Source of the DNA: Candidatus Caldarchaeum sp. | GTDB lineage: Archaea; Thermoproteota; Nitrososphaeria_A; Caldarchaeales; Caldarchaeaceae | Reading direction: 5' to 3' | Assembly: GCA_025054515.1 (NCBI GenBank) | Contig: JANWZT010000043.1 | Location: 1 to 9,704 of the forward strand | Length of the DNA stretch: 9,704 nucleotides | Shown: one piece after another, positions 1 through 6,532 of the stretch | Layout: the number at the start of each line of letters is the position of its first letter | How positions within the stretch are numbered: position 1 is the first letter of the stretch | Translations under genes and position numbers: made by a program | Notes under the pieces: generated by a model | The model's database searches: none | Seen by the model: only the letters and a program-made list of their open reading frames with translations | Told to the model about the DNA's origin: nothing

Positions 1-373
1 TTCTGACGTTGTCGAGAAGTATCGCTTGGCCGTTTGAAAGGCGTTTGATGGCTTCGACGGCTTCAGGTCCGACTACGTCGGGAACAAACTTGACGTCCCG
101 GCCCACGAAGCTTGAGAAAATCTTTGCATGCTGACTCAGGTCGGTAAAGTCTGGGTCGCCTCGCCTGCCCTGATGGGCGAGAACAACGACTTTCCCCCCC
201 AAGTCCAAAAGTTCGCGGACAGTCACCGCGTGAGCCCGAAACCTCTCGTTCACAAACACGCTACCCGTCGCAGGGTCTATCGAGGAATTCAGGTCAACTC
301 TTACAGCGATACGTTTGCCGGCAGCATCCAGCTCATCGACCGTTCTAAATCTTATCTCATTTTTTCCTCGCAT
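1..373 (-). CDS. pgk: Phosphoglycerate kinase, N-terminal part (cut by left edge)
   Basis: Phosphoglycerate kinase interconverts 1,3-bisphosphoglycerate + ADP and 3-phosphoglycerate + ATP in cytosolic glycolysis/gluconeogenesis. I translated this frame by hand: it opens MRGKNEIRFRTVDEL and is open to the window edge (about 124 residues). Family hallmarks are visible: the substrate-loop stretch AVRVDLNSSIDP, the arginine-bearing VNERFRAH segment, the LAHQGRRGDPDF motif (archaeal PGKs usually have SHQGRPGD), and ILLDNVR near the edge (usual LLENVR). The ATG at 373 is the only sensible start, because the frame has no other ATG or GTG before the conserved core. The start lies inside the end of the GAPDH gene (17-nt overlap), and I see no good Shine-Dalgarno sequence, so translational coupling to gap is likely. 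The C-terminal nucleotide-binding domain is outside the window. The family assignment is firm. Confidence 0.93.
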   Translation of the reverse strand, partial: MRGKNEIRFRTVDELDAAGKRIAVRVDLNSSIDPATGSVFVNERFRAHAVTVRELLDLGGKVVVLAHQGRRGDPDFTDLSQHAKIFSSFVGRDVKFVPDVVGPEAVEAIKRLSNGQAILLDNVR

Positions 374-1394
374 GTCCGGATACCAGTAAAACGAGGTCGA
401 CAAGCCTGTTGCTGTATCCCCATTCGTTGTCATACCATCCGAAAACTTTGACGAATTCGTTTTTATCCCCTAACACGAGGGTTTGGGTTGCGTCGAATAT
501 GCATGAATGCGGGTTGCCGATGATGTCGGCGGAAACAATCGGGTCTTCGTTGTATTCGACTATTCCCTTCATACGGCCTGCAGCTTCTTCACGGAAAGCT
601 TCGTTTACCTGTTCAACCGATGCGGGAGTTTCCAGAACTGCTGAAAGGTCTGTCAGGGAGCCGTTCGGCACCGGAACCCGTAGGGCGATGCCGTGCAGCT
701 TTCCCTTAACTTGAGGAATGACTTGGTGAAGGGCAGTGGCGGCGCCTGTTGTGGTCGGAATGACGGAAAGTGACGCGGCCCTTGCTCTTCTCAAGTCTTT
801 GTGGTAGAGGTCGAGGAGGCGTTGGTCGTTGGTGTATGCGTGGACCGTGGTCATGTATCCCTTAACGAGGCCGAAGTTGTCGAGGAGGATTTTGACCATC
901 GGTGCCAAGCAGTTTGTGGTGCACGATGCTCCGGAGATGACCGTGTGCTTGGAAGGGTCGTACATCGTTTCGTTGACTCCGGGAACTATTGTTACGTCGG
1001 CGTCTTTGGAGGGCGCGGAAATGATAACTCGTTCGACTCCATGGCTTAGGTGGCCGGCGGCGTTTTTCCTTTCCGTAAACAATCCCGTCGATTCAACCAC
1101 TACGTCCACATCGGCCGAATCCCATGGGATGTCAGACGGCTTCGACACCATGAAATATTGAAACTCCTTTTCACCTATCTTAACCGCCCCGGATTCAGAC
1201 ACTTTGACGTCTTGAGCCAGTTTGCCGTGAACCGAATCGTACTTAATCAGGTGAGCTGTTGTTTTAGCGTCAGCGACATCGTTGAAAGCAACTATCTCGA
1301 AGGCGTCCCCGTATAGAGGATGTTCCAAGCACGCCCGTAGAAATAGGCGTCCAATACGGCCCATGCCATTAATTCCCACTCGAGACCGTCGCAC
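357..1394 (-). CDS. gap: Class I (bacterial/eukaryal-type) glyceraldehyde-3-phosphate dehydrogenase
   Basis: Phosphorylating GAPDH (345 aa, typical length) converts glyceraldehyde 3-phosphate + NAD(+) + phosphate to 1,3-bisphosphoglycerate, the substrate of the adjacent PGK. The Rossmann motif is GINGMGRIGR (residues 7-16). N38-D39 closes the second strand, and the Asp favours NAD over NADP. The class I active site is ASCTTNCLAP with catalytic C158, and H185 lies in TVHAYT. TTTGAA (214-219), LRVPVPN (238-244) and WYDNEWGYS (320-328) are all present. Class II archaeal GAPDH has a different cysteine motif, so this is the bacterial-like class. Y197 replaces the proline usual next to L196 in NAD-specific enzymes. 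Erythrose-4-phosphate dehydrogenase is the main alternative, but TTTGAA and pairing with pgk argue for GAPDH. The start is GTG at 1394, about 27 bp from a TATA-like box, which suggests a leaderless mRNA. Confidence 0.95.
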   Translation of the reverse strand: MRRSRVGINGMGRIGRLFLRACLEHPLYGDAFEIVAFNDVADAKTTAHLIKYDSVHGKLAQDVKVSESGAVKIGEKEFQYFMVSKPSDIPWDSADVDVVVESTGLFTERKNAAGHLSHGVERVIISAPSKDADVTIVPGVNETMYDPSKHTVISGASCTTNCLAPMVKILLDNFGLVKGYMTTVHAYTNDQRLLDLYHKDLRRARAASLSVIPTTTGAATALHQVIPQVKGKLHGIALRVPVPNGSLTDLSAVLETPASVEQVNEAFREEAAGRMKGIVEYNEDPIVSADIIGNPHSCIFDATQTLVLGDKNEFVKVFGWYDNEWGYSNRLVDLVLLVSGHARKK

Positions 1395-1416
1395 GCTTGT
1401 GAGAGTCGAATATCCG

Positions 1417-1424
1417 TTATATAA
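1417..1424 (-). promoter_or_regulatory. TATA-like box of gap-pgk
   Basis: The 8-mer ttatataa lies in the 45-bp gap between the Mo-subunit stop and the GAPDH start. Its centre is about 26.5 bp from the GTG at 1394, which is the archaeal TATA-to-start-site distance. The transcript should therefore begin at or next to the start codon. No Shine-Dalgarno sequence lies between. The 8-mer is self-complementary, so direction is inferred from the gene downstream. gap-pgk thus probably has its own promoter despite lying behind two same-strand genes. Confidence 0.6.
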
Positions 1425-1439
1425 CCCTGGTCTTCGCCG

Positions 1440-3827
1440 TTATTTGTTGCGGGATGATTTTGATATGATGCGATAGACCGTTTCGGGTTTAATGTGGGAA
1501 ACGTTGATTTCCCCGTCGAGATGTTTGACGGCGTCTTCGACGGCGGCGACTATGGCGGGAATGGGTGCCCCGCATCCTTCTCCGACTCCTTTGGCTCCCA
1601 GAGGCGTAAAAGGCGATGGAATGCTGATCCTTTCGCATTTGAAGCCGGGCGTGTCCAAAGCGGTCGGCGTCAAATAATCCATGAACGAAGAAGTGAGCAA
1701 CCTTCCGTCTTCGTCGTATTCAAAGTTTTCATAGAGGACGGCTCCGACGCCGTGATACGCCGCTCCGTGAACCTGCCCATCCACGATAGCGGGGTTTATG
1801 ACGCGGCCACAGTCGTCGACGATGGCGTAATCTATGATTTTTACCGCCCCGCTTTCGGGGTCCACTTCCACGACCACGGCGTGGGCTTGATAGGAGTAGG
1901 TGAGGGTGAGGTTGCCGACCTTGTTCTGGTCCGGCGGCTCGAACTTCGGGCTGAAGACCGCTTGAGCCGTTAGCCCGGGCTCCATTCCTTCGGGGAGCTC
2001 GAACGGGTTGGCGTAGGCTGTTCTCGCTATTCTTTTGAAGGAGACCTTTCTTTCGGGGGCGTCTCGGACGTAGGCAGCCCCTCCTTCGACCACTATGTCC
2101 TCTTTGCGGGCTTCAAGAATTTTCGCCGCGATGGAGGCGATCATGTCCTTGAGGCGCATTGCCGCGTCGTAGATGGCCACCATCCCGGTTCCGGCGAAAC
2201 GGCTCGCGTATGTTCCTGAATGGAGGGTGTAGGGATGGGAGCTTGAGTCGAACCCTGTCGCGACCAGCACGTCTTCGTAGTCTATTCCAAGAACGTCCGC
2301 GACTATTTGAGATGCTATTGTTTCGTGTGATTGGCCTTGCGGTACGGTGCCGAGTTTGACGACTATGTTTCCGTCTGGTGTCATCTGAACGGATGCTGCC
2401 TCGCTTGTTCCAACGTTGGGCAAAGCGGGGTTGAGCATCCTGACCTGACCAAAGTTGGCCGCGCCAGAGTCTATGGTGACTCCGACACCTACTCCGACAA
2501 ACCTTCCTTGCTCCCGTAATGTAGGTTGCTTCTGTCTCCAGCCCCAATAATCAACTAAAGAGGCGGCCTTTTCCAAAGCCCCGTAGTAATCGCCGCCGTC
2601 ATAAACGCAGCCGTTCAAAGTCCTGTAGGGCTGTTCATCGCGGGAAACATAGTTGATCTTCCGGATTTCGACCGGGTCTTTACCCAGCTGCTTCGCAATC
2701 CTGTCCAGAATTCGTTCTATCATAAACTGGTGGGGCGCCCGTGAAAATCCCCTGTTTGGCCCAGCTGGACATTTGTTGGTGAACACTGCGTACATTTTCT
2801 GGCGTAGATGTTTGAATTTGCAACACCCGGAAGCGACCTGGGCCCAGACAGTCAGCCCAGCGGGCTCGTGGCGGGCGTAAGCCCCTATGTCGTCGACAGA
2901 CACTACGTTTAAACCGAGTAGGGTTCCGTCGTTTTTGACAGCTGCTTCGACGGAGAAATGCCTGTCTGCGCCGTGGGAGCTGGCCATCATGTGTTCGGTT
3001 CTGGTTTCGATCCATTTGACGGGCCTTCTGGCGAGTTTCGAAAGGGCGGCGACCAAAACCATGTAGGTGTAGTTGAGTATTTTGACGCCAAAGCCTCCGC
3101 CGATGTCCTGTGTAACGAATCTCACGCGGGTCATTTCGGTGTCGAGGGCCCGGATTATCGACGGCGAAAGAAACATGGGCATCTGGTTGTTGCAGAAAAT
3201 AGTGTATCCCGTGCTTTCGTCGTAGGATGCGAGGACCGCGTTTGGTTCGAGCGGCGTCGAGCTGAACCTGTGAAAAGTCAGTTTAGCCCGAATTATTCGG
3301 TCTGCTTTCGCCGCGGCACTGTCGTAATCGCCGTAATTATAGTCGACTGTCGCAGCTATATTGGTTCCCGCTTCTTCGTGGATGAGTGGAGTGTTCCCTT
3401 CCAGAACCTCCAACGGGTTGGAAACCGGTTTGAGAGGTTCGTAGTCGGCCTCGATGAGTTCGACAGCGTCTCTAGCGTGGTAGAAGCTATCGGCGACGAC
3501 TGCGGCAACCGGCTCGCCGACGAACCGGACTTTTCTGACGGCCATTGAATAATCCACAACACGGGATGCGGGTGGAACCGTCAGCTGTGGAAAGGGCTTT
3601 GTAACCGCCGCGACGTCGGCGCCGGTGTAGACTCCATAAACTCCGGTAGCCTGCTGTGCCCGAGAAACATCGATCGACTTGATGATGGCGTGTGGATAAG
3701 GCGATCGGAGAAAGGCAACATAGGAGGTTTTGGGGAGGGATATGTCGTCTACGAACCTGCCGCGGCCTCTAACGTGGCGAAATCCTTCTTTGGTTCTTAC
3801 TGGCGACCCGATTAAACGTTGGGTCAT
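1440..3827 (-). CDS. Xanthine dehydrogenase/CoxL-family molybdopterin-binding large subunit
   Basis: This is the catalytic subunit of a molybdenum hydroxylase that oxidises or hydroxylates an aldehyde, aromatic or heterocyclic substrate with water-derived oxygen. It is 795 aa, the usual length for a free-standing large subunit. The N-terminal a/b hammerhead domain covers about residues 15-130 (GRGRFVDDI at 21-29, GEPVAAVVA at 104-112). The molybdopterin domains follow: QDIGGGFGVK at 240-249, PQGQSHET at 496-503, and GAKGVGEG at 744-751 with E750 as the expected catalytic glutamate. The active-site loop reads GPNRGFSRAP (356-365). It lacks the Cu-binding cysteine loop of true form I CO dehydrogenase and differs from the common AYRGAGR form, so the substrate cannot be named. 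The [2Fe-2S] and FAD subunits needed for electron transfer are not next to it. It follows the acyl-CoA dehydrogenase gene by 44 bp and has both a Shine-Dalgarno-like site and a TATA-like box upstream. Confidence 0.92.
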   Translation of the reverse strand: MTQRLIGSPVRTKEGFRHVRGRGRFVDDISLPKTSYVAFLRSPYPHAIIKSIDVSRAQQATGVYGVYTGADVAAVTKPFPQLTVPPASRVVDYSMAVRKVRFVGEPVAAVVADSFYHARDAVELIEADYEPLKPVSNPLEVLEGNTPLIHEEAGTNIAATVDYNYGDYDSAAAKADRIIRAKLTFHRFSSTPLEPNAVLASYDESTGYTIFCNNQMPMFLSPSIIRALDTEMTRVRFVTQDIGGGFGVKILNYTYMVLVAALSKLARRPVKWIETRTEHMMASSHGADRHFSVEAAVKNDGTLLGLNVVSVDDIGAYARHEPAGLTVWAQVASGCCKFKHLRQKMYAVFTNKCPAGPNRGFSRAPHQFMIERILDRIAKQLGKDPVEIRKINYVSRDEQPYRTLNGCVYDGGDYYGALEKAASLVDYWGWRQKQPTLREQGRFVGVGVGVTIDSGAANFGQVRMLNPALPNVGTSEAASVQMTPDGNIVVKLGTVPQGQSHETIASQIVADVLGIDYEDVLVATGFDSSSHPYTLHSGTYASRFAGTGMVAIYDAAMRLKDMIASIAAKILEARKEDIVVEGGAAYVRDAPERKVSFKRIARTAYANPFELPEGMEPGLTAQAVFSPKFEPPDQNKVGNLTLTYSYQAHAVVVEVDPESGAVKIIDYAIVDDCGRVINPAIVDGQVHGAAYHGVGAVLYENFEYDEDGRLLTSSFMDYLTPTALDTPGFKCERISIPSPFTPLGAKGVGEGCGAPIPAIVAAVEDAVKHLDGEINVSHIKPETVYRIISKSSRNK

Positions 3828-3835
3828 TAGATATT

Positions 3836-3842
3836 TCTCCTT
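3836..3842 (-). promoter_or_regulatory. Ribosome binding site of the Mo-subunit gene
   Basis: On the minus strand this reads aaggaga, 8 nt before the ATG at 3827. It is the only convincing Shine-Dalgarno-like site ahead of a gene in the window. It fits translation from a longer transcript, probably one starting upstream of the acyl-CoA dehydrogenase gene. Confidence 0.6.
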
Positions 3843-3850
3843 ATCATCAC

Positions 3851-3858
3851 CATATAAA
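3851..3858 (-). promoter_or_regulatory. TATA-like box upstream of the Mo-subunit gene
   Basis: The minus strand reads tttatatg in the 44-bp gap after the acyl-CoA dehydrogenase stop. Its centre is about 27.5 bp before the ATG at 3827, the same geometry as the other promoters here. If used, transcription would start at the ATG and the message would lack the nearby ribosome binding site. It may be an internal second promoter of the pair. Confidence 0.4.
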
Positions 3859-3871
3859 GATAGGAGAGGAC

Positions 3872-5056
3872 TTAGAAGCTCCGCGGCATGTTGAGAATCC
3901 GAGTTCCTATGTAGTTTAGGACCATTTCTTCCGGAACGGGCGCGGTCTTGAACAGCCGTGTGTCGCGGAAGAATCGTTCGATGTCGTTGTCTTCGGCAAA
4001 ACCGTTGCCCCCAAACGTTTGGACCGCTCTGTCTGCGGCCTTAAAGGCAGCCCTTGCAGCCGTCAGGGCAGCCACGTTGGCTTCGAAAGCACAGTCCTTC
4101 CCCTTGTCGAAAAGCCACGCCGCCTTTTGCGTCATCAGCTTAGCTGTCTCCAGCTCCGCCTTAACTTCGGCGAGGGGAAACTGAATTGCTTGATTGCTGC
4201 CTATCGGCCTTCCGAACACCCTTCTGTTCGACGCATAATCAACGGCTTTTTCGAGGAGAAATTCACCGCATCCAATCGAAATGGACGCCGTACATACCCT
4301 TTCGGCGTTGAGAAGTGCTGACAAGGCTTCCCACCCTCGGTCAACGACTCCGAGAACGTGCGATTCTGGAACCCACACATCCTCGAAATAGACGAGGTTG
4401 CTTGAAAGAGGTCTTAACGCCATTCCATATATCTTGGAGGTTTTAACTCCATTTTGCTTTGCGTCAACCAAAAGGAGAGTAAGGCCTTCGGATTTCTTCC
4501 TTATTTTTTCCCGCGGCGTTGTCCTCGCTACTACCACGATGATGTCTGCCATGTGGGCGAGGGTTATCCATATTTTTTGACCGTTGATTCTGTATCCATC
4601 CCCCTCCTTTTGAGCGTAGGTTTGGATGTCGAAGGTGTTGACGCCGGCGTTTGGCTCCGTGTGGGCGAAGGAACATATCAGCTTTCCTTCCACCAGCTTC
4701 GGCAGGTATGCATTTTTCACCTCTTCTGAGCCGAACTTCTCGATAGGCAGCCCGGCAAACACCATCGTTCTCATCAGCAAATCGCCGGCAGGCAGCCCAC
4801 CTCCGGACGCAGCTACGCCGATGATCGCGGCTGAAACTTCGTAAAGGCCCATCCCCAACCCTCCATATTTTTCGGGAATGTTGATTCCAAGCAAACCCTG
4901 CTCAGCGGCTGCTTTCCAATATTCTTCGGGAAACCTCCTCTCTGCGTCTACTTTCCGCCAATATTCGACGGGAAATCTCTTCATAAATTCCGCCACTGTT
5001 TTCCGGATGAAAGACACTTCTTCGCTCTCTTCGAAATCCACAAAAACACGGATCAT
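3872..5056 (-). CDS. Acyl-CoA dehydrogenase family flavoprotein
   Basis: FAD enzyme (394 aa, typical length) expected to introduce an alpha-beta double bond into an acyl-CoA thioester and pass electrons to an electron-transfer flavoprotein. The N-terminal helical domain includes the motif IPEKYGGLGMGLYE (60-73). The middle beta domain carries FAHTEPNAG (130-138), a variant of the family signature in which the usual Ser-Asp is V139-N140, and GYRINGQKIWIT (154-165). The C-terminal helical domain carries RRVFGRPIGSNQAIQ (278-292) and QTFGGNGF (346-353). The glutamate of MCAD/SCAD-type enzymes aligns with P373 here, while E252 in LLNAERV aligns with the helix-G catalytic Glu of LCAD and isovaleryl-CoA dehydrogenase. 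The substrate cannot be deduced. The start is ATG 5056; GTG at 5041, giving MDFEESEE, is a good alternative. It is probably cotranscribed with the Mo-subunit gene. Confidence 0.92.
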   Translation of the reverse strand: MIRVFVDFEESEEVSFIRKTVAEFMKRFPVEYWRKVDAERRFPEEYWKAAAEQGLLGINIPEKYGGLGMGLYEVSAAIIGVAASGGGLPAGDLLMRTMVFAGLPIEKFGSEEVKNAYLPKLVEGKLICSFAHTEPNAGVNTFDIQTYAQKEGDGYRINGQKIWITLAHMADIIVVVARTTPREKIRKKSEGLTLLLVDAKQNGVKTSKIYGMALRPLSSNLVYFEDVWVPESHVLGVVDRGWEALSALLNAERVCTASISIGCGEFLLEKAVDYASNRRVFGRPIGSNQAIQFPLAEVKAELETAKLMTQKAAWLFDKGKDCAFEANVAALTAARAAFKAADRAVQTFGGNGFAEDNDIERFFRDTRLFKTAPVPEEMVLNYIGTRILNMPRSF

Positions 5057-5082
5057 TTGCTCAAAATTAACTTATCGTAGAG

Positions 5083-5090
5083 AAAATATT
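5083..5090 (-). promoter_or_regulatory. Candidate TATA-like box of the acyl-CoA dehydrogenase gene
   Basis: The minus strand reads aatatttt, centred about 30 bp before ATG 5056, which would give a leader of only a few nt. A second AT-rich 8-mer (ttaatttt, 5063-5070) lies about 26 bp before the alternative GTG start at 5041, so promoter choice and start choice are linked. Confidence 0.4.
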
Positions 5091-5100
5091 GTCATGAAAG

Positions 5101-5108
5101 TTTATATT
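5101..5108 (+). promoter_or_regulatory. TATA-like box of trpB2
   Basis: The sequence tttatatt is centred about 27.5 bp before the GTG at 5132. This predicts a leaderless transcript and places any further-upstream start (TTG 5108) inside or before the promoter, so the GTG is preferred. No Shine-Dalgarno sequence lies before the GTG. Confidence 0.6.
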
Positions 5109-5131
5109 TGCCGATAAATCACATCAACGGC

Positions 5132-6532
5132 GTGGACCGTAAAATACTGCTGGATGAAAACAGCCTTCCGAAATATTGGTACAACATCTTGCCCGACCTG
5201 CCAAGGCCTCTTCCACCGCCCATCGACCCTTCGACGAAAGCTCCTGTCGACCCGCGAAAGCTCGAAAGGATTTTCCCGAAAGAATTGATTCAACAGGAAT
5301 TAAGTCCGGAAAGATGGATACCTATTCCTGAACCGGTTCGGGAAGTTTTACGTATTTGGAGGCCGACGCCGCTGTACCGGGCTTCGGGTCTTGAAAAAGC
5401 TTTGAAAACACCCGCCCGCATTTACTACAAGTATGAAGGTGTTTCGCCGCCGGGCTCCCACAAGCCAAACACAGCCGTCGCTCAAGCCTACTACAACATG
5501 AAAGAGGGCGTCGAAAGGCTCACGACCGAAACCGGCGCCGGTCAGTGGGGTAGCGCGCTCTCCTTCGCGACGAGAATGTTTGGGTTGAAATGCACCGTTT
5601 ACATGGTGAGGGCGAGCTACAACCAGAAACCAGGGCGAAGAATGTTGATGCATTCGTGGGGTGCTGAAGTACATCCAAGCCCAAGCGACAAAACCAATTT
5701 CGGAAAAAGCCTTCTCGCCCAAAACCCCGACCATCCCGGCAGCCTTGGGGTAGCGATTAGCGAAGCCCTTGAAGACTGTGTCACACACGACAACACAAAA
5801 TACAGCCTCGGAAGCGTCCTCAACCACGTTCTCATGCATCAAACCGTCCAAGGGCTTGAAACATTAGAGCAGATGAAAATGGTCGACGATTATCCGGACA
5901 TAGTCGCGGGCTGTGTCGGAGGAGGAAGCAGTTTTTCGGGGCTCTTCTGGCCTTTCTACTACGAGGTGGTTTCGAAGAAAGCACCTAAGAAGGTGAAGTT
6001 TGTTGCTACAGAGCCCACCGCATGCCCGACGATGACGAAAGGAATCTACACCTATGATTTCGGAGACACCGCTAAGATGACGCCGCTTCTACCGATGTAC
6101 ACCCTTGGCTCGGATTTCATCCCACCTCCAATACATGCAGGAGGACTCCGGTACCACGGCGACGCACCAACCCTATGCCTACTTCTGCACGAAGGATGGA
6201 TTGAACCACACGCCTACGATCAAGTATCCGTTTTTGATGCGGCAGTAACTTTCGCGAGAAGCGAAGGATTCCTACCCGGGCCAGAGCCTTCGCACACCAT
6301 CCGCTACGTCATCGACGAAGCCCTCCGATGCAAACAAACGGGCGAAGAGAAAGTGATCCTCTTCAACCTCTGCGGACACGGTGCATTCGACCTTCACGCC
6401 TATGAAGAATTCTTCGAAGGCAAGCTTCCGCCATGGTACTACCCGGAAAATGAAATCAAGAAATCCATCGAAAAACTGAAGCAGGAGCTGCAATGGTTGC
6501 CGGATGTCGAGAAACAGTTTCTCGGTGTCTAA
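5132..6532 (+). CDS. trpB2: Tryptophan synthase beta chain, TrpB2 type
   Basis: PLP enzyme that makes tryptophan from indole and serine, a cytosolic aromatic amino acid step. The long TrpB2 form (466 aa from GTG 5132) shows an extended N-terminus (KILLDENSLPKYWYN), RPTPLYRA (77-84), GSHKPNTA with PLP-binding K111, TETGAGQWG with catalytic E133, the glycine-rich phosphate-binding GGGSSFSG (263-270) and CGHGAFDLHAY (414-424). The open frame extends to TTG 5108. GTG 5132 is preferred because its product opens MDRKILLDEN, as TrpB2 proteins do, and because the TATA-like box sits 27 bp before it. No trpA or other trp gene adjoins, so it is a stand-alone copy. TrpB2 proteins are thought to act as indole-salvage synthases or serine deaminases, or with alternative alpha subunits. 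The gene diverges from the acyl-CoA dehydrogenase gene and converges on the XPF gene. Confidence 0.94.
   Translation: MDRKILLDENSLPKYWYNILPDLPRPLPPPIDPSTKAPVDPRKLERIFPKELIQQELSPERWIPIPEPVREVLRIWRPTPLYRASGLEKALKTPARIYYKYEGVSPPGSHKPNTAVAQAYYNMKEGVERLTTETGAGQWGSALSFATRMFGLKCTVYMVRASYNQKPGRRMLMHSWGAEVHPSPSDKTNFGKSLLAQNPDHPGSLGVAISEALEDCVTHDNTKYSLGSVLNHVLMHQTVQGLETLEQMKMVDDYPDIVAGCVGGGSSFSGLFWPFYYEVVSKKAPKKVKFVATEPTACPTMTKGIYTYDFGDTAKMTPLLPMYTLGSDFIPPPIHAGGLRYHGDAPTLCLLLHEGWIEPHAYDQVSVFDAAVTFARSEGFLPGPEPSHTIRYVIDEALRCKQTGEEKVILFNLCGHGAFDLHAYEEFFEGKLPPWYYPENEIKKSIEKLKQELQWLPDVEKQFLGV

Noticed and set aside
194..200. Run of seven C (seven G on the coding strand) in pgk, possible frameshift
   Set aside because: The PGK reading frame is continuous and family-like on both sides (RELLDLGGKVVVLAHQG), so the gene is intact.
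2958..3548. 196-residue open frame on the plus strand opposite the Mo-subunit gene
   Set aside because: It is antisense to well-conserved Mo-hydroxylase motifs and its own translation is low in family features; treated as a shadow frame.
1440..3827. Identification as aerobic carbon monoxide dehydrogenase (CoxL)
   Set aside because: The Cu-binding cysteine loop of form I CoxL is absent (Gly at that position in GPNRGFSRAP) and coxM/coxS are not adjacent; only the superfamily can be claimed.
5531..5542. Perfect 12-bp palindrome accggcgccggt
   Set aside because: It lies inside the conserved TETGAGQWG-coding stretch of trpB2; codon choice explains it.
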